This document shows, in pieces, positions 25,532-36,547 of a stretch of 64,000 bases of DNA. The DNA is from an uncultured Bacteroidota bacterium (lineage in GTDB: Bacteria > Bacteroidota > Bacteroidia > Bacteroidales > P3). The translations under genes and the position numbers were made by a program. How positions within the stretch are numbered: position 1 is the stretch's first letter; the number at the start of each line of letters is the position of its first letter. Location of the stretch: positions 45,064 to 109,063 of the forward strand of contig CADBDA010000008.1 in the NCBI GenBank assembly GCA_902793295.1. Reading direction: 5' to 3'. The notes beneath the pieces were generated by a model. The model saw nothing but the letters and a program-made list of their open reading frames with translations. It was not told the DNA's origin and searched no databases.

Positions 25532-26308
25532 GTGTCCTCAAAAATACGCAACATATTAATAGTGGTTCTGTTAGTCGTCATTGTGGTCGTTGTCCACCTA
25601 ATACGACGCAACGCCACCATGCGCGGGCTCGAATGCAATGTCACCACAACGGGGGCCACCTTGCTCACATCCGCCGAAGTGGACAGCCTGATCCATGTCC
25701 ACTACCCGCTGTTCGATCAGACCAAAGTGAAGGACATTGACAAGGATGGCATCAAAAGCGCACTGGAGAAGAACCCCTACATCGACCAAGCGACCGTTGA
25801 AGTGACCTCCGGCGGCAAAGTGCTGGTGGACGTGATCCAACACACTCCGGTGGTACGCATGTTCTACCAAGGCAACGAGTTCTACCTTTCGCGCGAGGGC
25901 ACCTGCATGCCACTGGCGCCACAGCACTACTGCAACATCATGGTCGGCAACAGCGACTTCAAAGAGGCTCCTGTAAAAAAACTCAGCTCGCTGCAACTCA
26001 CCGACACCTCCAACCACCAGCGGCCGCAAGGGCTACAAAAAATATGGACACTTTCCTCGTTCCTCTTCGACAATCCGAAATATGGCGATGTCTTTGACCA
26101 AGTCTATCTCGACGAAAAAGGCGACCTCTATCTGGTACCCAAAGTCAGTTCACTCTACATCCAAGTGGGCGACACCACCCACTTGCAAACCAAATTCGAA
26201 AACCTGTGGGCTTTCTTCGACCAAGGCATCAACCAGGTAGGATGGGACGCCTACAGCGCCATCAGCCTCAAGTACAAAGGACAAGTCGTCTGCACATGGG
26301 CAGAATGA
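25532..26308 (+). CDS. ftsQ: FtsQ-like cell division protein
   Basis: A 258-residue bitopic protein read from a GTG start at 25532. It has a short cytoplasmic end, one membrane helix (about 7-24), a POTRA-like region (about 38-100, with IKSALEKNPYIDQATVEV typical of the POTRA strand-helix-strand) and a beta domain. FtsQ joins early and late division proteins at the septum. Sequence is divergent, so the assignment leans on topology and on its place between murC and ftsA. Confidence 0.88.
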   Translation: MSSKIRNILIVVLLVVIVVVVHLIRRNATMRGLECNVTTTGATLLTSAEVDSLIHVHYPLFDQTKVKDIDKDGIKSALEKNPYIDQATVEVTSGGKVLVDVIQHTPVVRMFYQGNEFYLSREGTCMPLAPQHYCNIMVGNSDFKEAPVKKLSSLQLTDTSNHQRPQGLQKIWTLSSFLFDNPKYGDVFDQVYLDEKGDLYLVPKVSSLYIQVGDTTHLQTKFENLWAFFDQGINQVGWDAYSAISLKYKGQVVCTWAE

Positions 26309-26407
26309 GCCACCACAAAAGCCGAAAAGACATCCAACATATCGACACATAACAAGCATCAATCACTCCACGAATAAAAAAGAAAAAAACAATAACACCC
26401 AATCACC

Positions 26408-27892
26408 ATGGAACACAAAGAAAATGACATCATCGTCGGATTAGACATCGGAACCACCAAGATTGCCTGCTTCATCGGCAAGCGGGGCGAAAACGGCAAA
26501 GTCATCATTCTCGGCTATGGCAAATGCCCGTCGACAGGTGTGGCGCGTGGCGTCGTGAAGAACATCAAGAGCACCTCCGAATCCATCTCCAAAGCCGTCG
26601 AGGAAGCCTCTGAAAAAGCCGGTATCACCGTCCGCGAGGTCTACGTCGGCATCGCCGGTCAGCACATCAAGAGTACCCAGAGCATGGGCAGCATCGTCAT
26701 CCCCAACGAGCACCAATTCATCGAACAGGAAGATGTAAACCGCCTCATCGACGAACAGCGGAACATCCTCCTCGGACCCGGTGAGGAAATCATCCACATC
26801 TTTCCCCAGAACTATGTCGTCGACGGTGAGGAATTGAGCCCCGATGTCGACCCGGTAGGCGTGGCCGGCAAGCAGCTCAAATCCAACTTCCACATCGTCA
26901 CCGGCAACACCATGAACCTGCTGAACATCCACAGCAGCGTCGAACGTGCCGGACTCGTCATCAAGGGCGTGGTGCTGGAGCCCATCGCCTCAGCACTTGC
27001 CGTGCTCGATAACGCCGACAAAGATGCAGGCGTCGCGCTGGTCGACATCGGCGGCGGCACCACCGACATCGCCATCTTCCACGAAGGCATCATCCGTCAC
27101 ACTTCGGTGCTCGCTCTGGCTGGCAATGCCATCACCTTCGATGTCAAGGAAGGCTGCAAGATTCTCAAAAATCAGGCCGAGACACTCAAGACACGGTTCG
27201 GCAGCTGCCTCCCGCAGAATGTCAGCGAAAACGACATCATCTCCATCCCTGGCATCCGCAACCAGCAGGCCCGCGAAATCAGCATGCGCACCCTCGCTGG
27301 CATCATCAAGGCCCGCACGGTGACCATCCTCGAACAGGTAGATTACGAAATCAAACAATCTCACCTCGACAAGCACCTCATCGCAGGCATCGTCCTCACC
27401 GGCGGCGGTGCACAGTTGCGCCACATCAAGGAACTCACCGAATTCACCACCGGCATCGACACCCGCATCGGACTGCCCAACGAGCACCTCGACAAATCGA
27501 GCGACCCCGAACTCTCCAACACCATGTATGCCACCGGTATCGGCCTCGTGCTCTACGGTCTTGAACACGAAGAGGACCTGGAACGCGAAAACACCGACAT
27601 TCCGAACGAAGAACCCGAAGCCGAAGCAGCCCAGGAGCAGACCTACACCATGCCCCCCGTCTTCGACCAGATGCCTCCCATGCCCGATGAAACCGTCTTC
27701 GCACGCTACAACGAAGCAGAACAACCTCAGACTTCCAGCGTCGACTTTGAACAGGTGAGCGGCAAGGACAAGAAGGGTGAGAAAAAGAGCAAACGCAACA
27801 AGAGTTTCGGCAAAGGATTCACCAACGCCATCGAAGCCTACTTCAACAAGGTGTTCAACGACAGCACCATCAAGAACGAAGGCGAAGAGTGA
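26408..27892 (+). CDS. ftsA: Cell division actin-like protein FtsA
   Basis: A 494-residue ATPase of the actin fold that tethers FtsZ to the membrane. GLDIGTTKIACFIGKR (11-26) is the phosphate-1 motif, VALVDIGGGTTDIAIF the phosphate-2 motif and IAGIVLTGGGAQLRHI the adenosine motif; the 1C domain lies between about residues 85 and 160. After an acidic, Pro-rich linker (about 395-455) the protein ends with the amphipathic helix KGFTNAIEAYFNKVF, the probable membrane-targeting sequence. The linker is longer than in the enteric protein. Confidence 0.95.
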   Translation: MEHKENDIIVGLDIGTTKIACFIGKRGENGKVIILGYGKCPSTGVARGVVKNIKSTSESISKAVEEASEKAGITVREVYVGIAGQHIKSTQSMGSIVIPNEHQFIEQEDVNRLIDEQRNILLGPGEEIIHIFPQNYVVDGEELSPDVDPVGVAGKQLKSNFHIVTGNTMNLLNIHSSVERAGLVIKGVVLEPIASALAVLDNADKDAGVALVDIGGGTTDIAIFHEGIIRHTSVLALAGNAITFDVKEGCKILKNQAETLKTRFGSCLPQNVSENDIISIPGIRNQQAREISMRTLAGIIKARTVTILEQVDYEIKQSHLDKHLIAGIVLTGGGAQLRHIKELTEFTTGIDTRIGLPNEHLDKSSDPELSNTMYATGIGLVLYGLEHEEDLERENTDIPNEEPEAEAAQEQTYTMPPVFDQMPPMPDETVFARYNEAEQPQTSSVDFEQVSGKDKKGEKKSKRNKSFGKGFTNAIEAYFNKVFNDSTIKNEGEE

Positions 27893-28041
27893 AACCGTTT
27901 CGAGTGCCATTCAACTCTTAAAGCACTTCCGTATAGAACAGATCAACAAAAATACACTAACATCCAACGAATCTCACCCATTGCCTGCGAGTCAAAATGA
28001 CGAAAGTTTATAACTATGTTGAAAACAAATGACCCCGCCTA

Positions 28042-28072
28042 TTTGCCAAAACTCTAGAATTCACTACTTTTA
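28042..28072 (+). promoter_or_regulatory. Probable separate promoter for ftsZ
   Basis: TTTG at 28042-28045, exactly 19 nt, then TACTTTTA at 28065-28072, one base off TAnnTTTG. It lies in the unusually wide 251-bp gap between ftsA and ftsZ, leaving a leader of about 65 nt. Confidence 0.55.
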
Positions 28073-28143
28073 CAAAAGATTTATACACTCGCAGTCAGTA
28101 TATAAACAATTCAAAGACAATAACCTGCACAGAAATAAGCACA

Positions 28144-29988
<1,845 letters not shown>

Positions 29989-30026
29989 TTTCGCTGAAAA
30001 TACATCTTTGAAATATCTATACATAA

Positions 30027-30058
30027 AGAGCCAGTCGATTGACTGGCTCTTGTTTTTT
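30027..30058 (+). terminator. Rho-independent terminator of the dcw cluster
   Basis: A 10-bp perfect stem (30027-30036 with 30041-30050), GATT loop, then TGTTTTTT, 39 bp after the ftsZ stop. Confidence 0.92.
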
Positions 30059-30378
30059 GTAGATATATCAGAATATGTGACGTAATGGACAAAATTAATG
30101 GTCAAACTAACACAGAAGCGCGATTTTATCGTTACTTTGACAGAATCAAAGATCATGAATAAAAAAGACGCGGAATAAATCCGCGTCATAAAGGAAACGC
30201 TATTTTGCGAAACGGAAGCAGTGTTCGGGGTTTTTCTAAGCCTTTTGTTTATTTCGTTTTTCAAAAACCCCAGAGCTTCGTCGGTGGGGATTTTGCTCTT
30301 GGCGCAAACTCACGAAGATGACTCTTGCCTGACTGGTGGGGTCTGCGTCGGCGGGGAGTTGTTTCGGTGATTGCTTTT
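30059..30378. other. Noncoding gap between the convergent dcw and nqr operons
   Basis: No gene is supported. It holds the nqr terminator at 30161-30187 and, nearer nqrF, an inverted repeat of GGGGTTTTT (30227-30235) with AAAAACCCC (30263-30271) around a 27-nt loop. The short frames here have no family features. Confidence 0.5.
30161..30187 (-). terminator. Rho-independent terminator of the nqr operon
   Basis: Read on the minus strand, GACGCGGA pairs with TCCGCGTC (30167-30174 with 30180-30187) around a 5-nt loop and is followed by six T. It lies about 190 bp after the nqrF stop. Confidence 0.85.
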
Positions 30379-31710
30379 TCAGCCGCCGAAGTCGTCGAAG
30401 CGGATGTTTTCGCGCTCAACGCCAAGGTTCTCAAGCATGGCGGTAACAGCCTTCGACATGGGGCCGGGACCGCACATGTAGTACTCGATATCCTCGGGGG
30501 CGGGATGATTCTTGAGGTAGGTATCGTACATCACATTGTGGACGAATCCTGCGGTGTAAGGCACACCTGCAGCATCGGCTGCGGGGTCGGGACGGTCCAA
30601 GGCCAAATGGAAATGGAAATTGGGGAAATCCTTTTCCAGCTGGTGGAAATCGTCCAGATAGAAGACCTCGTTCAATGCACGGGCACCATAGAAATAATGC
30701 AACGGACGCGTTGTGCAATGCAACGTGCGCGTCATGTGCATAATCTGCGCACGCAGCGGAGCCATACCGGCACCACCGCCGATCCAAATCATCTCTTGTG
30801 CCTGCGCACGGAGCGGTACCGACTGCTGGTCGCCTCCCTCGACGATGGCATTTGCCTCTTTTTCTATCACGTCAAGATTGTTGATGTGGAAATCGCCATA
30901 GGGGCCTGACATGACCACTTTGTCGCCAGGTCGCAGCGAGAAAATATACGATGAAGCAATACCCGGATTGACCGGCATAAAGCCGCTACGGTCGGGTTTG
31001 AAAGGAGGTGTGGCGATACGCACGGTGAGCATGAACACGTCGCCTTCATCGGGATAGTTGGCCATAGAGTAGGCGCGCACTGTGGGCTCCGTGTTCGAGC
31101 AATGGAGATCGAACATGTGGTTTTTCTCCCAAGCAGGCAGGTATTCGTCGCCAATCAGACTGCGGTCAAAGCTGTTGTAGTCCAACTCGAACGTAGGAAT
31201 CTTGATTTGGGCATAGCTTCCGGGCGAGAAATTCATGTGTTCGCCGGCAGGCAGCTGAACCTTGAATTCTTTGATGAAAGTGGCCACATTGCGGTTCGAT
31301 ATAACGGTACATTCGTACTCTTTGATGCTCAGGATGCTCTCGGGGACAGCGATACTCATGTCCTCCTTCACCTTGGTCTGGCAGCCCAGACGCCATCCCT
31401 GCTGAATCTCCTTGCGGGTGAAAAAGCCCACCTCGGTAGGAAGGATGCTGCCACCCCCCTTCAGCACACGGCAGCGGCACTGTCCGCACGAACCCTTGCC
31501 GCCACAGGCGGAAGGCAGGTGAATCTGCTGTTCGGCCAAAGTGGAAATCAGCGAGCCACCCGTGGGAACGGTGAGTTTCTTGTCGTCGTTAACGGTGATG
31601 GTGACATTGCCCTGCGGTATCAATTTGGCGCGGAGCAACAACAACAGCACGACAAGGATAAGTATGACAGTCAAAAAAATGACCAATGAAGCAATGATTG
31701 TTTGTGTCAT
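30379..31710 (-). CDS. nqrF: Na+-translocating NADH:quinone reductase subunit F
   Basis: A 443-residue subunit that takes electrons from NADH. One N-terminal membrane helix (about 5-27), a 2Fe-2S ferredoxin domain with cysteines 69, 75, 78 and 110, an FAD domain with RAYSMANYP, and an NAD domain with IWIGGGAGMAPLRAQ and MCGPGPMSKAV. This ferredoxin plus reductase fusion separates NQR from the related RNF complex. It is the last gene of nqrABCDEF, 75 bp after nqrE. Confidence 0.97.
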   Translation of the reverse strand: MTQTIIASLVIFLTVILILVVLLLLLRAKLIPQGNVTITVNDDKKLTVPTGGSLISTLAEQQIHLPSACGGKGSCGQCRCRVLKGGGSILPTEVGFFTRKEIQQGWRLGCQTKVKEDMSIAVPESILSIKEYECTVISNRNVATFIKEFKVQLPAGEHMNFSPGSYAQIKIPTFELDYNSFDRSLIGDEYLPAWEKNHMFDLHCSNTEPTVRAYSMANYPDEGDVFMLTVRIATPPFKPDRSGFMPVNPGIASSYIFSLRPGDKVVMSGPYGDFHINNLDVIEKEANAIVEGGDQQSVPLRAQAQEMIWIGGGAGMAPLRAQIMHMTRTLHCTTRPLHYFYGARALNEVFYLDDFHQLEKDFPNFHFHLALDRPDPAADAAGVPYTAGFVHNVMYDTYLKNHPAPEDIEYYMCGPGPMSKAVTAMLENLGVERENIRFDDFGG

Positions 31711-31785
31711 GGAAGTTGATAATTGTGAATTGGCAATTGAAATTTTACTTTAACAACAACATCGTGAATCATCCAAACCCAGATG

Positions 31786-32400
31786 TTAAAGTTTTATTCC
31801 CATAAACGACATGAAGGCAATGCCCATCAGACCGGTGATGATAAAGGTGATGCCCACCCCTTTCAGCGCCGGCGGAATGGCCGAATAGCGAAGTTTTTCG
31901 CGGATGGCGGCAATGCCAACAATGGCCAGCAGCCAACCGATACCGCTACCCAGTGCGAAACAGGTGACCTCACCAATATTGGCATAGGCGCGCTGCTGCA
32001 TGAAGAGCGAACCGCCCAGCACGGCACAGTTCACAGCGATAAGGGGCAGGAAGATGCCCAAAGCGTTGTACAGCGCCGGCGAGAACTTCTCGACCACCAT
32101 CTCAACCATCTGCACAATGGCCGCAATGACAGCAATGAAAAGGATGAGGCTCAGAAAACTAAGGTCAACATCGGCCAGTTTGGGCGAGATCCATGCCAAT
32201 GCGCCAGGCTGCAGAAGGTATTTGTCGATAAGATAGTTGACCGGCACAGTGATGAGCAACACAAAAGTGACCGCCACGCCCAAGCCAAACGAGGTCTTCA
32301 CCGTCTTCGACACAGCCAGATAACTGCACATGCCCAAGAAGAAAGCGAAAATCATATTGTCGATGAAGATCGACTTGATAAATATATTGAAATATTCCAC
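31786..32400 (-). CDS. nqrE: Na+-NQR subunit E
   Basis: A 204-residue protein with six membrane helices, paralogous to NqrD with inverted topology. Together they hold an intramembrane iron-sulfur cluster through conserved cysteines; here Cys25 in [12 protein letters not shown] and Cys in [12 protein letters not shown] are the expected ligands. Start at 32400 gives the usual [16 protein letters not shown] beginning. Confidence 0.96.
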   Translation of the reverse strand: MEYFNIFIKSIFIDNMIFAFFLGMCSYLAVSKTVKTSFGLGVAVTFVLLITVPVNYLIDKYLLQPGALAWISPKLADVDLSFLSLILFIAVIAAIVQMVEMVVEKFSPALYNALGIFLPLIAVNCAVLGGSLFMQQRAYANIGEVTCFALGSGIGWLLAIVGIAAIREKLRYSAIPPALKGVGITFIITGLMGIAFMSFMGIKL

Positions 32401-32464
32401 TTTTTGAATCGAAAATTGAATGTTTACAATTGAAATTTATAGAGCCATACGGATGGGGTTGCGG

Positions 32465-33085
32465 TTATTCGCAGAGGTCTTTGTTGCGGGTGCGCTGAAT
32501 CCAGATGATGACGCCGACCAGGATAAGCGCCATGGGGGCCATAATGATGAAGCCGTTGTTCTCGTATCCGATATTGTAGAGTCCCAACTTCTCGAACACC
32601 GGATAGCCCCACAAGGTGCCGCGTCCGAAGAGTTCACGCACAAAACCCAGGATGACAAGAATGATGCCATAGCCTAATCCGTTGCCGATGCCATCGAGGA
32701 ATGCGGGCCACGGACGGTTGCTCATGGCAAAGGCCTCCAGACGGCCCATCACAATACAGTTGGTGATAATGAGCCCCACGTAGACCGACAGCTGCTTGCT
32801 GACATCGTAGACGAAAGCCATCAGCACCTGGTTGACCAAGATGACCAATGCCGAGACAACGACCAGCTGGACGATGATGCGGATGCGCGGCGGGATGCTT
32901 CTGCGCATCAACGAGATGATAAGGTTCGACAGCGCCACGACTACGGTGACCGACAGGGCCATGACCACGGCGGGTTTCAGTTGCGCCGTCACCGCCAAAC
33001 AGGAACAGATGCCCAGCACCTGGACGGTGATAGGGTTGTTCTTTCCCAGCGGATTGGTTATTAGTTTTTTGTGATTACTGTTCAT
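32465..33085 (-). CDS. nqrD: Na+-NQR subunit D
   Basis: A 206-residue six-helix membrane subunit. The conserved cysteines lie in LGICSCLAVTAQL and in IITNCIVMGRLEAFA, the region that shares the cluster with NqrE. NPLGKNNPITVQVLGIC is a typical family start. It overlaps the end of nqrC by 11 bp, indicating translational coupling. Confidence 0.96.
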   Translation of the reverse strand: MNSNHKKLITNPLGKNNPITVQVLGICSCLAVTAQLKPAVVMALSVTVVVALSNLIISLMRRSIPPRIRIIVQLVVVSALVILVNQVLMAFVYDVSKQLSVYVGLIITNCIVMGRLEAFAMSNRPWPAFLDGIGNGLGYGIILVILGFVRELFGRGTLWGYPVFEKLGLYNIGYENNGFIIMAPMALILVGVIIWIQRTRNKDLCE

Positions 33086-33725
33086 TGTCTGCCTCCTTTC
33101 GTTGGGCGTTAATGTATTCCTGATAGCGTTGCAACTCGTCGGCCAGCATAGCGCTGACGCCGTTGCTTGTCATGGTGCCGCCGCTGATGGCATCCACCTG
33201 GTGGGGATTGGCGGCGTCGGCATGCTTCATCACCGCCACCGACACCACACGCCCAGCATCGTCGAGTATCTTCTTGCCGATGAACTGGCTGCAGAATGCC
33301 TCCGAAGTGATTTCGGCACCGAGACCGGGCGTTTCGCTATCGTGGCTGAAGGTGATGCCGACAATGGTGTTGAAATCGTCGGCCAATGCCACATTGGCAT
33401 AGACCTTACCCCACAAGCCGTTGCCGACGGTGGGGATGACATAACCACGACTGCCGTCCTTCTCGTAGAGGTAGAGTTTGAGCGGCGCTTCGCCTTCGGT
33501 AGCGACGTCCAACTCATCTGTGAAATATTGGCGATAGACGCTTTCCACGCCGTCGCGTTCAGCCTTCACGCCGATGGTTGCCAGCAACTGCTGCATCTGC
33601 TCGTTGCGCACATTGGCCTGCTGACGGGACTTCAATCCGGTAGCGACAGCGGTGAGCAGCAATGCCACCACGGCAGCCAATCCAAGTGCATAGAGCAACA
33701 TATATTTGTTAGAGAACTGTCTCAT
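33075..33725 (-). CDS. nqrC: Na+-NQR subunit C
   Basis: A 216-residue subunit with one membrane helix (about 8-30) and an extracytoplasmic FMN-binding domain. The flavin is attached by a phosphoester to the threonine of an SGxT motif, here SGGTMTSNG at 181-189 (Thr184). GLGAEITSEAF is another conserved stretch. It overlaps nqrB by 4 bp. Confidence 0.95.
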   Translation of the reverse strand: MRQFSNKYMLLYALGLAAVVALLLTAVATGLKSRQQANVRNEQMQQLLATIGVKAERDGVESVYRQYFTDELDVATEGEAPLKLYLYEKDGSRGYVIPTVGNGLWGKVYANVALADDFNTIVGITFSHDSETPGLGAEITSEAFCSQFIGKKILDDAGRVVSVAVMKHADAANPHQVDAISGGTMTSNGVSAMLADELQRYQEYINAQRKEADNEQ

Positions 33726-34921
33726 AGTGCGACCCTCCTTTCTGCTGCAGCCCAGCGTTTTTTGCGGCGGTTGCGGTTGGAAGCCACCACACAGTGGTCA
33801 ATAAGCGGCGCAAAGCAGTTCATCAGCAGGATGGCCAGCATCATGCCCTCAGGATAGGCCGGATTGAGCACTCGCAGCAGCACAGCGAAAGCACCGATAA
33901 GGAAACCATAGATCCACTTGCCCTTGTTGGTCTGGGCAGCAGTGACGGGGTCGGTGGCCATGAAGACACAACCGAACATGAAACCGCCCATAAGGAAGTG
34001 GTAGTAGAAGGGCAACTGCATGTAAGCGTTGGCACCGATGGCATTGAAGAGCAGCCCCATAAGGCCGCCGCCCAGAACCACGCTCAGCATGATGCGCCAG
34101 CTGGCCACACCAGTGAACAGCAGAATGGCAGCACCCAGAAGGATGGCGATGACGGAGGTCTCACCGATGCTGCCAGGGATGGTGCCCACAAACATGTCAA
34201 GAGCGGAAAACTGGGGGTTGAACGCCGCCATGTCGCTTCCAGCGGAGAGCACGCCCAGCGGCGTGGCACCGCTGACGGCATCGCCGACAAAGTGGAAAGG
34301 TGCGGCAATCCATACACTGTCGCCCGACATGTGGGCCGGGTAGCTGAAGAACAGGAAAGCGCGCGCCACCAAGGCAGGATTAAGGAAATTGTAACCACTG
34401 CCGCCAAAGACCTCCTTGCCAATGACCACGGCAAAGGCCACGGCCAATGCCAGCTGCCACAAGGGGACGGTGACGGGGACAATCATCGCAATGATGATAC
34501 CCGTTCCGATGAAGCCCTCGCTGACCTGCTCATGGCGTATCTCGGCGAAGAGGAACTCGATGGAGAGTCCGACGACATAAGACACCACAATGATGGGCAG
34601 CATGCGCAACAATCCGAACCAGAACTGGTAGCCGAAGCTCCAGTCGAGGTGGTAGGCCGCTGCCGTCTGATGGCCGATATTCCACATGCCGAAGAGCAGT
34701 GCGGGGAGCAGCGCGATGACGACGGTGATGATGGTTCTTTTGAGGTCGACGGCGTCGCGGATATGGCTGCCACGATAGGGGGCACCCACCTTGCCGCCGG
34801 TGACCGTATTGGGCGTAAAGGCGAACGTTTCGAACGCCTCGAACGTGGACTCCAGTTTCTGGAACCGGCCACCCTTGCTGAATTGGGGTTTTATCTTGTC
34901 AATATAATCTCTTATTTTCAT
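33722..34921 (-). CDS. nqrB: Na+-NQR subunit B
   Basis: A 399-residue polytopic subunit, part of the sodium path and carrier of a covalent FMN on Thr220 of the SGAT motif (217-220) as well as riboflavin. The first 60 residues are cytoplasmic with FAFTPNTVTGGKVGAPYRG, then eight or more helices. Three base pairs separate it from nqrA and it overlaps nqrC by 4 bp, so the genes are tightly coupled. Confidence 0.96.
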   Translation of the reverse strand: MKIRDYIDKIKPQFSKGGRFQKLESTFEAFETFAFTPNTVTGGKVGAPYRGSHIRDAVDLKRTIITVVIALLPALLFGMWNIGHQTAAAYHLDWSFGYQFWFGLLRMLPIIVVSYVVGLSIEFLFAEIRHEQVSEGFIGTGIIIAMIVPVTVPLWQLALAVAFAVVIGKEVFGGSGYNFLNPALVARAFLFFSYPAHMSGDSVWIAAPFHFVGDAVSGATPLGVLSAGSDMAAFNPQFSALDMFVGTIPGSIGETSVIAILLGAAILLFTGVASWRIMLSVVLGGGLMGLLFNAIGANAYMQLPFYYHFLMGGFMFGCVFMATDPVTAAQTNKGKWIYGFLIGAFAVLLRVLNPAYPEGMMLAILLMNCFAPLIDHCVVASNRNRRKKRWAAAERRVAL

Positions 34922-34924
34922 GCG

Positions 34925-36346
34925 TCAGCCCTCCTTTCTGATCTTTTCCAGCGCGTTGCGGACAATGGACTGGATTTCGGTTTTCGATGTGTCTGCAAAT
35001 TCGCACAAGGCCAGGTCTTCGGGTTCCACCTCGTAGATGCCCAGTTCCTCCATCAGTTCGATGTCGCCCACCACACAGGCTTTGATGAGTTGCATGGGAT
35101 AGATGTCGAGCGGTGTCAGCTTCTCGAATTGGCCTGTGACAAAAAGCGGGCGCTTGTCGCCATGACGGCCGGTGTCGAACTGCCATTTGGCATGGCATGC
35201 CGCCGACTTGCATTTGTTGAAGAAACCGCTCAAGAAGGTATGCGAGAAACTGTACTTTCTGAAATTGGGGCGTAACCAACCCATGAAGTCGTAGTAGTTG
35301 CCTTCGGGCAGGATGCATACCTTGCTGACCCCGGCACCGAGGAAACCTGCCGGCAGCGACGTCTCGCTGTCGACCGCCATAGAGGCCGACAAACCACTGA
35401 GGATGTCGCCACAAATGCAGCGATGCTCGACCGCTTTGCCATCGGCCGACTGCGAAAGCAGCTGCGGAATGAACGACAATGGGGCACCCGCCAGAAGACG
35501 GTAGTACTGCGGCTGGACAACCGACGGTCCGCAGACAGCCACCACCCGATGGGGATCGTAGCCGCCACTGCGGAGCGAACGACCCAGTACAGCCACCTGC
35601 TGCGCTTCGAGGGTCCACACCCGCTCACCTTTATTGATAGGATCGATGCAGGCGATGTGGGTACCGACAAGACCTGCCGGATGAGGGCCATCAAAGAAAT
35701 GAACCTCGGCACCCTTGACATGTGCTAGCCACGAATTGCGCTGACGGTCGTGAAGCGACAAATGGACCTTTCCGGCAAGGAGCTTCAACGCGTCGAGCCC
35801 CTTCTGGAAGTCTTCCTCGCTCTCTTTCAATACAAAATCATAGTCCACCGCAAGCGGCGACGAGTCGAATGCCGAGATGAAAAGCGCCTTAGGCCTGTCG
35901 GTGAGCGCGGGCACCACACCGAAGGGGCGTTGGCGCAGGAGGGTCCATAGGCCATGGACCGACATCCATTGGGCCAAGCTGTCGGCCGTAGCCGACGACA
36001 AGTCGAAGGGGGTGTTGTCGAGAGCGGTGAGGTTGCCATCGGAAGCGACGACAACCGCTTGAAGCGCACGACGTTCGCCACGGACGATGCGCTGCACCGT
36101 TCCGCTGACTGGCGACACAAAAAGAGCCGCCTCGTTATTCTTGTCGACAAACAAGGGGGAGCCCACCTTGACGCTGTCGCCTTCAGCGACAAGCATCCGC
36201 GGACTGACACCCACGCAGTCGGACGGAGTGACGGCGTAGTAGGAGGCATGGTCGGCAACAGCCACCTGCAGGGCTGCCGTACCCGGCACCCGTATATCAA
36301 GGCCCTTACCGATTTTTATTGTCCCATTTCCAATCATAAATTGCAT
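34925..36346 (-). CDS. nqrA: Na+-NQR subunit A
   Basis: A 473-residue peripheral subunit on the cytoplasmic side, involved in ubiquinone or menaquinone binding. The N-terminal IKIGKGLDIRVPG and the biotinyl-lipoyl-like region with GDSVKVGSPLFVDK are characteristic, as is GTHIACIDPINKGERVW in the middle. First gene of the operon. Met4 is an alternative start. A consensus promoter lies about 100 bp upstream. Confidence 0.96.
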   Translation of the reverse strand: MQFMIGNGTIKIGKGLDIRVPGTAALQVAVADHASYYAVTPSDCVGVSPRMLVAEGDSVKVGSPLFVDKNNEAALFVSPVSGTVQRIVRGERRALQAVVVASDGNLTALDNTPFDLSSATADSLAQWMSVHGLWTLLRQRPFGVVPALTDRPKALFISAFDSSPLAVDYDFVLKESEEDFQKGLDALKLLAGKVHLSLHDRQRNSWLAHVKGAEVHFFDGPHPAGLVGTHIACIDPINKGERVWTLEAQQVAVLGRSLRSGGYDPHRVVAVCGPSVVQPQYYRLLAGAPLSFIPQLLSQSADGKAVEHRCICGDILSGLSASMAVDSETSLPAGFLGAGVSKVCILPEGNYYDFMGWLRPNFRKYSFSHTFLSGFFNKCKSAACHAKWQFDTGRHGDKRPLFVTGQFEKLTPLDIYPMQLIKACVVGDIELMEELGIYEVEPEDLALCEFADTSKTEIQSIVRNALEKIRKEG

Positions 36347-36446
36347 TTTTTTCTAAAAAAACGAAATTCCTCCGACCCGGTGGCAACAGCATAACTGACG
36401 ATTATCCATGTCATAATCCCCTCAGGCCGGACGGATTATCATTTTG

Positions 36447-36477
36447 CAAAGATATATAATTATTTCGTCCCCTCAAA
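36447..36477 (-). promoter_or_regulatory. Consensus promoter for nqrABCDEF
   Basis: On the minus strand TTTG (36474-36477), exactly 19 nt, then TATCTTTG (36447-36454). This is a full match to the Bacteroidota vegetative consensus. Its -33 box lies inside the T-run of the upstream aspA terminator. Confidence 0.85.
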
Positions 36478-36524
36478 AAAAGACCTTTGCTCTGACGTCA
36501 CAATCGCTGCGTCGCCAGAGCAAA
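36475..36524 (-). terminator. aspA terminator overlapping the nqr promoter
   Basis: Minus strand: TTTGCTCTG pairs with CAGAGCAAA (36486-36494 with 36516-36524), with a partly paired inner loop, then a T-run at 36475-36481. It ends the aspA transcript just where the nqr promoter begins. Confidence 0.75.
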
Positions 36525-36547
36525 AGACTTATGGAGGCTGACCGGCA

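Noticed and set aside
33794..35275. 493-codon plus-strand frame across nqrB and nqrA
   Set aside because: It crosses two well-identified minus-strand genes and has a low-complexity product.
30379..36346. RNF complex instead of NQR
   Set aside because: NqrF has the ferredoxin-FAD-NAD fusion and NqrA is present; there is no RnfB or RnfC type Cys-rich subunit.
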